From Craterilacuibacter sinensis (GTDB lineage Bacteria; Pseudomonadota; Gammaproteobacteria; Burkholderiales; Chromobacteriaceae), in assembly GCF_009831765.1 (NCBI RefSeq), contig NZ_WSSB01000006.1, positions 1-64,000 of the forward strand: DNA of 64,000 nt, given 5' to 3'. Position numbers and translations under genes: made by a program. The first letter of the stretch is position 1. Every line of letters begins with the position of its first letter. This document shows, one piece after another, positions 47,670-58,283 of this stretch. The notes under the pieces were generated by a model that searched no databases, was not told where the DNA came from, and saw only the letters and a program-made list of their open reading frames with translations.

Positions 47670-50480
47670 TCACTGACAGGCCTCGCAGTCCGGGTTGTCG
47701 ATGCTGCAGAACTGGGCGTCGGTGGCCGGCGGCTGTGGCGCGGCGGCGACCGCGTTCAGTTCGCCGCCACGGCCGGTCGACTTCTCGGCGCTGGTCGCGG
47801 CCAGCGTGCGCAGGTAGTAGGTGGTTTTCAGGCCGCGTACCCATGCCAGCTTGTACAGTTCGTCCAGTTTCTTGCCCGAGGCGCCGGCCATGTAGATGTT
47901 CAGGCTCTGCGCCTGGTCTATCCACTTCTGGCGGCGGCTGGCGGCTTCCACCAGCCATGCCGGGTCGATCTCGAACGCGGTGGCGTAGATCGCCTTCATC
48001 TCGTCCGGTACGCGGTCGATGCGCCCCAGGCTGCCGTCGAAATATTTGAGGTCGGCCAGCATTACTTCATCCCACAGCCCGGCGGCTTTCAGGTCGCGCA
48101 CCAGGTATTCGTTGGTGACGGTGAATTCGCCGGACAGGTTCGATTTGACGAACAGGTTCTGGTAGGTCGGCTCGATGCAAGGCGACACGCCGATAATGTT
48201 GGAGATGGTCGCCGTCGGCGCGATCGCCAGGCAGTTGGAGTTGCGCATGCCGTAGCGGGCGATGCGTTCGCGCAGCGGGTTCCAGTCCAGCCGGCCCGAG
48301 CGGTCCATTTCCAGATAGCCGCCGCGCTCGGCCGCCAGCAGGTTGATGCTGTCTTGCGGCAGGATGCCGCGGTCCCACAGGCTGCCCTTGTAGCTGGCGT
48401 AGCGGCCGCGCTCTTCGGCAAGCTCGGTCGAGGCCCAGTAGGCGTGGTAGGCCACCAGTTCCATCGATTCGTCGGCAAAGCGTACCGCCGTGTCGCTGGC
48501 GAATGGCACGCGCATTTGCAGCAGGCAGTCCTGGTAGCCCATGATGCCCAGGCCAACCGGGCGGTGCTTGAGGTTGGCGTTGCGCGCCTTCTTCACCGGG
48601 TAGAAGTTGATGTCGATCACGTTGTCGAGCATGCGCATGGCGACCGAGATGGTGGCCTTGAGCTTGTCGCTGTCCAGCGCGCCGTCCTTCATGTGCGCGG
48701 CCAGGTTGACCGAGCCCAGGTTGCACACCGCGATCTCGTCGTCGTTGGTGTTGAGCGTGATCTCGGTGCACAGGTTGGAGCTATGCACCACGCCCATATG
48801 CTGCTGCGGGCTGCGCAGGTTGCACGGGTCCTTGAAAGTGATCCACGGGTGGCCGGTCTCGAACAGCATGGTCAGCATCTTGCGCCACAGCACCAGTGCC
48901 GGCAGGCTCTTGAATACGCGCAGCTTGCCGGCGCGCCCCAGCGCTTCGTACGCGGTGTAGCGCGCCTCGAAGGCGGCGCCGGTCAACTCGTGCAGTTCGG
49001 GCACTTCGGACGGGCTGAACAGGCTCCACTCGCCGCCTTCCATTACCCGCTTCATGAACAGGTCGGGAATCCAGTTGGCGCTGTTCATGTCGTGGGTGCG
49101 GCGGCGGTCGTCGCCGGTGTTCTTGCGCAGCTCGAGGAATTCCTCGATGTCGGCGTGCCAGGTTTCCAGATAGGCGCACACCGCGCCCTTGCGCTTGCCG
49201 CCCTGGTTGACGGCCACGGCGGTGTCGTTCACCACCTTCAGGAACGGCACCACGCCCTGGCTCTTGCCGTTGGTGCCCTTGATATGGCTGCCCAGCGCGC
49301 GCACCGGGGTCCAGTCATTGCCCAGGCCGCCGGCAAACTTGGACAGCAGGGCGTTTTCCTTGATGCCTTCGTAGATGCCGTCCAGGTCGTCGGCGATGGT
49401 GGTCAGGTAGCAGCTGGAGAGCTGGCTGCGGCGGCTGCCGGCGTTGAACAGCGTTGGCGTCGAGCTCATGAAGTCGAAGCTGGATAGCACCTGGTAGAAC
49501 TCGATGGCGCGCGTTTCGCGCTCGACTTCGTTCAGCGCCAGCCCCATCGCCACGCGCATGAAAAAGACCTGTGGCAGTTCGCTGCGCACGCCGTCGATAT
49601 GCAGGAAATAGCGGTCGGCCAGCGTCTGCAGTCCGAGGTAGCCGAACTTGAGATCGCGCTCGGGCTTGAGCGCGGCACCCAGGCGCGCCAGATCGAATTC
49701 GGCCAGACGCTCGTCCAGCAGTTCGGCGCGGATATTTTGGGCGATGGCGCTGGCAAAAGCGTGCGGGTAGGCGTCGGCCATCGCGTCCTGACTCACCGCT
49801 TCGCCCAGCACTTCGCCGCGCAGCTGGTCCAGCAGCAGGCGGGCGGTGACATAGTCGTAGGCCGGGTCCAGCTCGATCATGGCACGCGAAGCCAGAATGG
49901 CCGACTTGCCGACTTCTTCTTCCGACACGCCGTCGTAGATGTTTTTCAGCGTCTCGGCCAGTAGCGCGTCGACGTCGATGCCGGCAAGGCCGGTGGCGGC
50001 AGCCTGGATGGTGTCGCGCAGTGCCGGGATATTCAGCGGCAGCTTGCGGCCGTCTTTCTTTTGCACATTGATGGTGATCTGGTGCAGCGCCTCGCCGCGC
50101 GCGGCGCGCTCCTTGGCGCGTTCTTCGCGGTACAGCACGTAGGCGCGGGCGACATCGTGTTCGCCAAAGCGCATCAGCGCCAGCTCGACCTGGTCCTGGA
50201 TGTCTTCGATATGGATCGCGCCGCCCTCGGGCTTTCTGCGCATCAGCGCGCCGATGATCATTTCGGTCAGGCCGGCGACCTTGTCGCGGATGCTGGCCGA
50301 GGCGGCACCCTGTTGGCCGAGCACCGCCAGAAAGGCCTTGGTGACGGCGATGGAGATCTTGACCGGTTCGAACGCCACCACGGCGCCGCCGCGACGGATG
50401 GTCTTGTACTGGCTGAAGTCAGCCTGCGGTGCGGCGGCGCGCCCCAGTTCGGTGGCGGTTTGTCCGTCAAAAGTCTTCAT
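47670..50480 (-). CDS. nrdA: Ribonucleotide reductase class I, alpha (catalytic) subunit
   Basis: Reduces ribonucleoside diphosphates to deoxy forms. 936 residues, long because of a full N-terminal ATP cone (about 25-120) for allosteric on/off control. Active-site elements: first redox cysteine in SQLSSCYL, the N-x-C-x-E triad in SSNLCTEI, PTATISNIIGVSPCIEP loop, and the C-terminal redox pair in DCEACQ. It starts at 50480 with no strong ribosome-binding site close by. Order nrdA - lipoprotein - nrdB on the minus strand; a candidate NrdR box is about 100 bases upstream. Confidence 0.96.
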   Translation of the reverse strand: MKTFDGQTATELGRAAAPQADFSQYKTIRRGGAVVAFEPVKISIAVTKAFLAVLGQQGAASASIRDKVAGLTEMIIGALMRRKPEGGAIHIEDIQDQVELALMRFGEHDVARAYVLYREERAKERAARGEALHQITINVQKKDGRKLPLNIPALRDTIQAAATGLAGIDVDALLAETLKNIYDGVSEEEVGKSAILASRAMIELDPAYDYVTARLLLDQLRGEVLGEAVSQDAMADAYPHAFASAIAQNIRAELLDERLAEFDLARLGAALKPERDLKFGYLGLQTLADRYFLHIDGVRSELPQVFFMRVAMGLALNEVERETRAIEFYQVLSSFDFMSSTPTLFNAGSRRSQLSSCYLTTIADDLDGIYEGIKENALLSKFAGGLGNDWTPVRALGSHIKGTNGKSQGVVPFLKVVNDTAVAVNQGGKRKGAVCAYLETWHADIEEFLELRKNTGDDRRRTHDMNSANWIPDLFMKRVMEGGEWSLFSPSEVPELHELTGAAFEARYTAYEALGRAGKLRVFKSLPALVLWRKMLTMLFETGHPWITFKDPCNLRSPQQHMGVVHSSNLCTEITLNTNDDEIAVCNLGSVNLAAHMKDGALDSDKLKATISVAMRMLDNVIDINFYPVKKARNANLKHRPVGLGIMGYQDCLLQMRVPFASDTAVRFADESMELVAYHAYWASTELAEERGRYASYKGSLWDRGILPQDSINLLAAERGGYLEMDRSGRLDWNPLRERIARYGMRNSNCLAIAPTATISNIIGVSPCIEPTYQNLFVKSNLSGEFTVTNEYLVRDLKAAGLWDEVMLADLKYFDGSLGRIDRVPDEMKAIYATAFEIDPAWLVEAASRRQKWIDQAQSLNIYMAGASGKKLDELYKLAWVRGLKTTYYLRTLAATSAEKSTGRGGELNAVAAAPQPPATDAQFCSIDNPDCEACQ

Positions 50481-50986
50481 TTTTGATTTTTATCCTGTTT
50501 TATTTGAATTTTGTGATGTTTTCTTGCCGTGTGCAGTCGTTGGCTGTCCATCGCACGGCTTGGGCGTGTTGTACGGATTAATACTATATATGCTGTTTTT
50601 TATACGTTATGGCGCAAATGGTAGTGGCTAAGGTGCGGCTTCGCAAGTCTTGACAAAGTGCGTGAATGGCGTGATCCGCGCCAGATATGGCTTGCGGCAA
50701 AATAAAAAATTTACGCCATTTTGCTGGTGTGGATATTTTGTGCGGTGCTATCCCTTTAAATACAAGGATGCAGCGTTTTATGTCTATGCACGCACTAGAT
50801 GTAGTAGTTTGTGGTTGTGGTTTGGATGCTGCATTAAAAGTCATGAAATTTTTTAATCAAACTATAGTGCCCACTTAAAAATTGCATGTTTTGCTGCGGG
50901 GCGCAGCATGTCCTGAGCGGCAAAAAGCCGGCCGATGCGGCATAGTGGGGAAATCTGCCGCCACTGGCGGTTCATTCTTTTGGCTG
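50481..50986. other. AT-rich control region between nrdA and mscS
   Basis: About 505 bases with lower GC than its surroundings. Small open frames on both strands (for example 50584-50844) have no recognisable start signals or families. It contains the candidate NrdR box and both divergent promoters. Confidence 0.45.
50581..50596. promoter_or_regulatory. Candidate NrdR box upstream of nrdA
   Basis: ATACTATATATGCTGT matches the 16-base NrdR consensus (acaCwAtATaTwGtgt) at 13 positions. NrdR boxes usually occur in pairs; no convincing second box was found at the usual spacing, which lowers confidence. Confidence 0.5.
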
Positions 50987-52072
50987 ATGATGAAAACACC
51001 CGAATTTATCCAGGCACTCGAGCACACAATCGCGACCCACCCCTGGCTGGGCGAGGTCTCTCTGGTACTGTTGTTTACCCTGTTGGCCCAGCTGGCGTGG
51101 ATGCTGTTCGCCCGCCATTCATCCGAGCGCGAGATGGGCTTGCGCCGCTCGCTTTTGCACGCGTTTATCCGTTCCAGTTCACCCGCCATCATGGCGGTCA
51201 TTGCCATCATCGGTTTTTCGTTGTTGCTGCAGACATTGGGACGCGAGTTGTGGCCGGCCCTGACGCCATGGATTGGGCCGCTGCGTATGGTGGCCGTGGC
51301 GCTGGTCGTGGTCTGGGGGACGTTCCGTTTTATCGATGCGTCCGAACGGCTGCATCTGGAAAACGGCTACGACACGACCACCGCGAATGCGCTATCGATG
51401 CTATTCAAGGTGATCACGCTGGTCGTGGTGTTTCTGGCAGTGGGCCAGTCTTTCGGTATGAGCCTGTCCGGCTTGCTGGCCTTTGGCGGCGCCGGCGGTC
51501 TGGTGGTCGGTTTTGCCGCCAAGGATATTCTGGCCAATTTCTTTGGCGGCCTGATGATCTTCATCGACAAGCCGTTCAAGGTCGGCGACTGGGTCAGCTC
51601 GCCCGACCGCAATATCGACGGCACGGTCGAGCATATCGGCTGGCGCCTGACGCGCATCCTGACTTTCGACAACCGGCCGATGTATATCCCCAATTCCATT
51701 TTTTCCAGCATCGGCGTGGTCAATCCGCAGCGGATGAAAAACCGCCGCATTCTGGTCAATATCGGCCTGCGCTACGAGGATGCCGGGCGTATGGCCGAGG
51801 TGGTGGACAAGGTGCGCGCCATGCTGCGCGCCCATCCGGCCATCGACCAGAACGATACCTTGCTGGTGTATTTCAACCAGTTCGGCGAGTCGTCGATCAG
51901 TTTCATGGTGTATTGCTTTACCCGCACTACGTCATGGGAGCCTTGGCTGGCCGCGCAGCAGGATGTGTATCTGAAGATTGTCGATATCGTGCATGCCTGC
52001 GGCGCCGATTTTGCCTTCCCCAGCCGTACGCTGTATGTGGAAGGGACGGGGGCGGGTTTGCCGCTGGCCTGA
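50987..52072 (+). CDS. Small-conductance mechanosensitive channel (MscS family)
   Basis: 361 residues from the ATG at 50987 (50990 also possible). Three to four N-terminal TM helices, then the pore helix region [25 protein letters not shown], rich in the Gly/Ala packing typical of MscS TM3, followed by the beta domain [35 protein letters not shown] and a C-terminal alpha-beta domain. Releases solutes on hypo-osmotic shock. It is slightly larger than E. coli MscS because of an extra N-terminal helix. Monocistronic. Confidence 0.9.
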   Translation: MMKTPEFIQALEHTIATHPWLGEVSLVLLFTLLAQLAWMLFARHSSEREMGLRRSLLHAFIRSSSPAIMAVIAIIGFSLLLQTLGRELWPALTPWIGPLRMVAVALVVVWGTFRFIDASERLHLENGYDTTTANALSMLFKVITLVVVFLAVGQSFGMSLSGLLAFGGAGGLVVGFAAKDILANFFGGLMIFIDKPFKVGDWVSSPDRNIDGTVEHIGWRLTRILTFDNRPMYIPNSIFSSIGVVNPQRMKNRRILVNIGLRYEDAGRMAEVVDKVRAMLRAHPAIDQNDTLLVYFNQFGESSISFMVYCFTRTTSWEPWLAAQQDVYLKIVDIVHACGADFAFPSRTLYVEGTGAGLPLA

Positions 52073-52117
52073 AGTTAATATTTGACTGGCATGCCTTGGG
52101 GCGCTCACAATGCGGCA

Positions 52118-52206
52118 TCGCTCCGGGGTGCCGGGCCGCAAGGCCCAGCTGAGATGGTGAATACCGAACCCGATGGACTTGATCCGGATAATACCGGCGT
52201 AAGAAG
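52118..52206 (+). ncRNA. TPP riboswitch (THI element)
   Basis: Contains the GGGGTGC start, the P3 hairpin GGCC-GCAA-GGCC, the conserved CTGAGA (52149-52154), ATACCGAACCCG and CTTGATCCGGATAATACCGG (52178-52197), followed by CGTAAGAAGAG. These are the defining sequence blocks of the thiamine pyrophosphate aptamer. It lies about 140 bases upstream of thiC and should shut off the thi operon when TPP is abundant. Confidence 0.95.
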
Positions 52207-52214
52207 AGCAATGA

Positions 52215-54212
<1,998 letters not shown>

Positions 54213-54215
54213 GCC

Positions 54216-55274
54216 ATGGCAAGCATAGGCATTGCCGGCGCGGGTGTCGCCGGCCGGCTGCTGGCCTACCAGTTAGCTTTGCGCGGGCACAGGGTCACGG
54301 TATTCGATCCGGCCAGCGGCCCCGAGCCTGCGGGCGACGGGCAAGGCGCCGCCGGCTTTACCGCAGCAGGGATGCTCAGCCCGCTGGCCGAACTGGAACA
54401 TGCTCCGGCCGAGGTGGCGCAGCTGGGCGCGCGCTCGCTGCCTTTGTGGCAGCAAGTGGCGGCAGCGCTGGCGGCGCAATTGGGGACGCGGCCGGACACC
54501 TATTTGCGCTGTGCGGGCTCCTTGCTGCTGGCCCACCCCTCGGATGCGGGGTCGGCTGCGCGCGTGCTCGCCCGGCTGGAGGTTGCACCGCAACTGGTCG
54601 CGGATCTGGCCGCACCGCAGGCGCTGTCGGCGGCCGAGCTTGGCGCGCTGGAACCCGAGCTCGCGCCTGGCCTGCGCGGCTGGCTGCTGGCCGGCGAAGG
54701 GCAGGTGTTTCCCTATGCGCTGCTGCCGGCGCTGGTGGCGGCAAGCGAGGCTGTCTGGTGCTGGAACTCGCGGGTCAGCCAGTTGGCGCCGGGCCGGCTG
54801 ACGCTGGCTGATGGCGACAAGCTGGCGTTTGACTGGGTGATCGACGCCCGTGGCCTGGGGGCGAAGGATGCGCTGCCACTACGCGGCGTGCGCGGCGAAG
54901 TCGTGTGGCTGCACGCGCCCGGCGTGGCTCTTCAGCGGCCGATGCGCCTGATGCATCCGCGCCACCGCGTGTATATGGTGCCGCGCCCGGGCGATGTGAT
55001 CGTGGTGGGCGCCAGTGAAATCGAAAGCGCCGACCGCTCGCCGGTCAGCCTCAGAAGTGCGGTCGAGCTGATGGCCGCCGCGCACAGCGCCATGCCGTCG
55101 CTGGCCGAGGCGCGCATCCTGCATCTGGAAACCAATCTGCGCCCGGCCTTGCCCGACAACCTGCCGCAGACTGATATCGAGCCGGGCCTGATCCGACTCA
55201 ACGGCCTGTTCCGCCATGGCTGGCTGATGGCGCCGGCCCTGGTCGACGACGCGATCGCGGCGGCCGGACTGTAA
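54216..55274 (+). CDS. thiO: Glycine oxidase (FAD-dependent), thiazole branch
   Basis: Oxidises glycine to iminoglycine for thiazole formation in aerobes. 352 residues; N-terminal Rossmann motif GIAGAGVAGRLLAYQLALRGH, GAAGFTAAGMLSPLAELE and a C-terminal LNGLFRHGWLMAPA that contacts FAD, all typical of ThiO/DAO-type oxidases. Presence of ThiO rather than ThiH indicates oxygen-dependent thiazole synthesis. Confidence 0.92.
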   Translation: MASIGIAGAGVAGRLLAYQLALRGHRVTVFDPASGPEPAGDGQGAAGFTAAGMLSPLAELEHAPAEVAQLGARSLPLWQQVAAALAAQLGTRPDTYLRCAGSLLLAHPSDAGSAARVLARLEVAPQLVADLAAPQALSAAELGALEPELAPGLRGWLLAGEGQVFPYALLPALVAASEAVWCWNSRVSQLAPGRLTLADGDKLAFDWVIDARGLGAKDALPLRGVRGEVVWLHAPGVALQRPMRLMHPRHRVYMVPRPGDVIVVGASEIESADRSPVSLRSAVELMAAAHSAMPSLAEARILHLETNLRPALPDNLPQTDIEPGLIRLNGLFRHGWLMAPALVDDAIAAAGL

Positions 55275-55288
55275 ACACAAAGGACATG

Positions 55289-55504
55289 ATGAAACCCGAT
55301 CAAATTACCGTGCACCTCAATGGCGAGGCGCTCGAAGTCGCCAGCAGTAGTTCGCTGGCGGCATTGCTGGAATCCCGAGATATCGCCGCCGACAGCATGG
55401 CCAGTGCGCGCAATGGCGAATTTGTCGCCCGCTCGGCACGCAGCGCCTGCCAGCTGGCCGAAGGCGACGAGATCACCCTGTTTATGCCCATCGTCGGAGG
55501 CTGA
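55289..55504 (+). CDS. thiS: Sulfur carrier protein ThiS
   Basis: 71 residues with a ubiquitin-like fold ending in the obligatory C-terminal GG (FMPIVGG), which is adenylated and thiocarboxylated before giving sulfur to ThiG. Two adjacent ATGs (55286, 55289); the second is better spaced from AAAGGA. The stop codon is immediately followed by the thiG start. thiF is not in this operon. Confidence 0.93.
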   Translation: MKPDQITVHLNGEALEVASSSSLAALLESRDIAADSMASARNGEFVARSARSACQLAEGDEITLFMPIVGG

Positions 55505-56296
55505 ATGGACACCCTGAACCTGTACGGCACGCCCCTTGATAGCCGGCTTTTGCTCGGCACCGCCGGCTACCCCTCGCCCAGCGTGCTCGCGGCGGCGATT
55601 GTCGCCTCCTGCACCCAGGTGGTAACGGTCGGACTCAAGCGTACCCTGGCCGGCGACGGCGACAACGGCTTTTTGCAAGGCGTGCTGCAGACGCTGCGCG
55701 CGCAAGGTGCCCATCTATTACCCAATACCGCCGGCTGCCGCAGCGCGCGCGAAGCGATCCAGCTTGCGCGCATGGCGCGCGAACTCTACGACACGCGCTG
55801 GATCAAGCTGGAGGTGGTCGGTGACGAATACACGCTGCAGCCCGATCCGTGGCAACTGCTGGAGGCGGCTAGCACCCTGATCGCGGAAGGTTTCCAGGTG
55901 TTCCCCTACTGCACCGACGATCTGGTGTCCTGTCAGCGCCTGCTGGATGCCGGTTGCGAAGTGCTGATGCCCTGGGGCGCGCCGATAGGCTCGGGGCAGG
56001 GGCTGCTCAACCCCTGGGCCTTGCGTACCCTGCGCGAGCGTTTGCCGGACGCGGTGCTGATTGTGGATGCCGGCATCGGAGCGCCCTCGCATGCCGCCGC
56101 GGCAATGGAGCTGGGCTTTGATGCGGTACTGCTTAATTCGGCGGTCGCCCATGCAGGAGACCCGGTACTGATGGCACAGGCCTTTGGCCAGGTGGTGGCA
56201 GGTGCCCGCGCCGGCTACCGCGCCGGCATTATGGCCGCGCAAGCCATGGCGGTAGCCAGTACCCCGGTCACCGGCCGGCCCTTCCTGATCGGATAA
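55505..56296 (+). CDS. thiG: Thiazole synthase
   Basis: Forms thiazole phosphate from DXP, iminoglycine and ThiS thiocarboxylate. 263 residues, TIM barrel. The Schiff-base lysine is K101 in WIKLEVVGDE; LLPNTAGCRSAREA, GCEVLMPWGAPIGSG and VDAGIGAPSHAAAAMELGFDAVLLNSAVA are family signatures. The ATG directly follows the thiS stop, implying translational coupling. Confidence 0.96.
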   Translation: MDTLNLYGTPLDSRLLLGTAGYPSPSVLAAAIVASCTQVVTVGLKRTLAGDGDNGFLQGVLQTLRAQGAHLLPNTAGCRSAREAIQLARMARELYDTRWIKLEVVGDEYTLQPDPWQLLEAASTLIAEGFQVFPYCTDDLVSCQRLLDAGCEVLMPWGAPIGSGQGLLNPWALRTLRERLPDAVLIVDAGIGAPSHAAAAMELGFDAVLLNSAVAHAGDPVLMAQAFGQVVAGARAGYRAGIMAAQAMAVASTPVTGRPFLIG

Positions 56297-56298
56297 AC

Positions 56299-57306
56299 AT
56301 GCAATTACTGGATATGAACGAGGCCCGGCAGCAGGCGGCCGGGGAGGCGCTGCCGGCATGGGCCCGGCGCCAGGGCGGTGCGCTGTGGCTGATCGATACC
56401 GCAGAAGGCATGGACTGGCTGCAGACGTCCGAGGCCAGCGGCTATCTGGTCGCAGGTGCGGGCGGGCAGCTGGCGGCGCTGCGTGACGCGTTCAAGCTGG
56501 CGCAGCAGGCCGGACATGGCGCGGCCGATGCGGCGGTGCTGGCTTCACTTGCGGTGCGAGGGCGCTTGCCGCTGCTGGGGCTGGATGAGGCGCTGCCCTG
56601 GGTGTGCGAAGGCATGCGCTTTGCGCCGTTTGCGGTGGCGGATGGCATTTACGGCATCGTGCCGGATCTGGCAAGGCTGGAGATGGCGCTGTCTTGCGGC
56701 CTGCGTCTGGTGCAACTGCGTGCCAAGCGCCCGCTGCATCCGGATGAAGCCGCGCAGGCGCAGGCCTTGGCTGTGCACTATGGTGCGCAATTATTGATCA
56801 ACGATGACTGGCGGGCAGTGCTCGCCAGTGCGCAGGAAGGGCATGGGCCGGGGCTGCATCTGGGGCAGGAGGATCTGGTGGCGCTGCCATCGGCGGCGCT
56901 CGCCGCGTTGCGCGCACAAGGCGGCAGGCTGTTGCTAGGCCTGTCCAGCCATTGCCCGTGGGAGCTGGCGCGCGCCGCCGGCTGTGGTGCCAGCTATATC
57001 GCCTGCGGCCCGGTCAAGCCCACTACGACCAAGAGTATGCCGTGGCAGGCGCAGGGGCTGGACAATCTGGCCTGGTGGGTGGCGCATGCGCCCGCACCGG
57101 TCGTCGCCATTGGCGGACTGCTCACACCGCAAGATGTGCGCTGGGCGGCAAGCGCGGGGCCGGCCGCGGTGTGTGTGGTGCGTGGACTGGGCGAAAGCTC
57201 CGAGGCGATGCCGCGTGCGATCGCGGCCTTGCAGGGTGCGCTGGTCAAGGCACCCTGCAGTCAGGCGCCGGTGCCTGACTGGCCACACCCGGCGCTGCCA
57301 TCCTGA
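56299..57306 (+). CDS. thiE: Thiamine-phosphate synthase with N-terminal extension
   Basis: Joins thiazole phosphate and HMP pyrophosphate into thiamine phosphate. 335 residues, about 120 more than a standard ThiE. The catalytic domain starts near residue 115: VQLRAK, LLINDDW, GLHLGQEDL, LGLSSHCPWELARA, YIACGPVKPTTTK and VAIGGL are intact. The N-terminal segment (LWLIDTAEGMDWLQTSEASGYLVAG...LRDAFKLAQQAGHGAADAAVLASLAVRG) is not part of the TIM barrel; it is vaguely reminiscent of a ribokinase/ThiD C-terminal portion but too short to be a kinase. Longer ThiE forms are known in betaproteobacteria. Last gene of the thi operon. Confidence 0.92.
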   Translation: MQLLDMNEARQQAAGEALPAWARRQGGALWLIDTAEGMDWLQTSEASGYLVAGAGGQLAALRDAFKLAQQAGHGAADAAVLASLAVRGRLPLLGLDEALPWVCEGMRFAPFAVADGIYGIVPDLARLEMALSCGLRLVQLRAKRPLHPDEAAQAQALAVHYGAQLLINDDWRAVLASAQEGHGPGLHLGQEDLVALPSAALAALRAQGGRLLLGLSSHCPWELARAAGCGASYIACGPVKPTTTKSMPWQAQGLDNLAWWVAHAPAPVVAIGGLLTPQDVRWAASAGPAAVCVVRGLGESSEAMPRAIAALQGALVKAPCSQAPVPDWPHPALPS

Positions 57307-57329
57307 CGAGTCAACGCCCAGCCGTTAGC

Positions 57330-58019
57330 TTAGCTGCCGCGCTTGGCATCCAGCAGAACATTGTGAAAGCGCTTGGCCCAGCTATTGATCAATTTATCCA
57401 TATCGTCCCAAGTGATGTTTTTGCCTTGGGGCAGGCTTTCATCCGCTTTGCGGGACGCCACGCCCGCGGCGATCTGGCGGTTGTTAGGGTCGAGGATTTC
57501 CATCTCGCCCGTGATCTCCACCACGCGCGGCGACATGCCGGCGGCGGCGCGTCCGGCATTGAAGATGGCCTTGACCGGGATAAAGTCGGTCGGGGTCAGT
57601 GCCGGGTCTACCGCCTGGATGCCTGTGATGGCACTGCGTACCCGGATCACGTCCGGCCCCGGCGTATTGACCAGCTGAAAGTCCTGCCCCACTTCCTGCT
57701 TCATGGCGTTGAGCATGCCGTCAGCGATGCGTTTGCTGGTGGCAGGGGAAAGATTGTTCACGCTGTATTCCGGGTTGTCGGACAGGATGACCGCCACCGG
57801 CTCGAACATGATCTTGTTGTAGGCCTTCCAGTTGGCCGAGCGGTTGATGTAGCGCATCGTGCTGCGCCCTTCGGGCTTGAGCTGCGAATAATTGGAAATA
57901 AAGCCCGAGCGCGGCGCATTCTCTACCGATGCGCCATCGGACATTCCTCCGGTCGTACTGCAGGCAGCTGCACCCAGCGCCACCAGACTGACCAATAGGG
58001 CCTGTTTCATTTTCTTCAT
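57330..58019 (-). CDS. DUF3313-family lipoprotein
   Basis: 229 residues; lipobox AAAC (lipid cysteine 20). GFISNYSQLKP near the mature N-terminus, the AYNKIMFEPV stretch and the EITGEMEILDPNNRQIAAG segment match DUF3313 proteins, a family of exported proteins without assigned function. Start at 58019 is supported by GGAGAG upstream. Convergent with thiE; monocistronic. Confidence 0.8.
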   Translation of the reverse strand: MKKMKQALLVSLVALGAAACSTTGGMSDGASVENAPRSGFISNYSQLKPEGRSTMRYINRSANWKAYNKIMFEPVAVILSDNPEYSVNNLSPATSKRIADGMLNAMKQEVGQDFQLVNTPGPDVIRVRSAITGIQAVDPALTPTDFIPVKAIFNAGRAAAGMSPRVVEITGEMEILDPNNRQIAAGVASRKADESLPQGKNITWDDMDKLINSWAKRFHNVLLDAKRGS

Positions 58020-58239
58020 GCCACTCTCCTCATTGCTGTGATAAATCCAGAATCCGCCTGGTTCTGAGCTTTCGTGTCATCGGCCCGGCTCTTGAAGAAA
58101 GCCAGACGTTGCCGCACGGATGCTTCATGTATATAGGATGAAAGTGGCGAGTCTTTTAGCTTCGTTGTCTGGCAACCCGTCCATTCCCGCCGCCGGCTGT
58201 GCTTTGTCGCAAAAATGCCGCATGCCGACACGCAAAACT

Positions 58240-58272
58240 GCGCCGCTCATCCCTTTACAGAGTGGGCGGCGC
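58240..58272 (-). terminator. Possible terminator of the patatin gene
   Basis: Ten-base stem with one G-T pair (58240-58249, 58263-58272) 11 bases after the patatin stop; followed on the minus strand by AGTTTTGC, a short T-run. Confidence 0.45.
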
Positions 58273-58283
58273 TGGGAGGGTGC

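Noticed and set aside
50584-50844. 86-residue minus-strand frame upstream of nrdA, and plus-strand frames at 50650-50878
   Set aside because: Low-complexity AT-rich spacer, no start signals, no family resemblance, and they overlap the nrdA promoter region.
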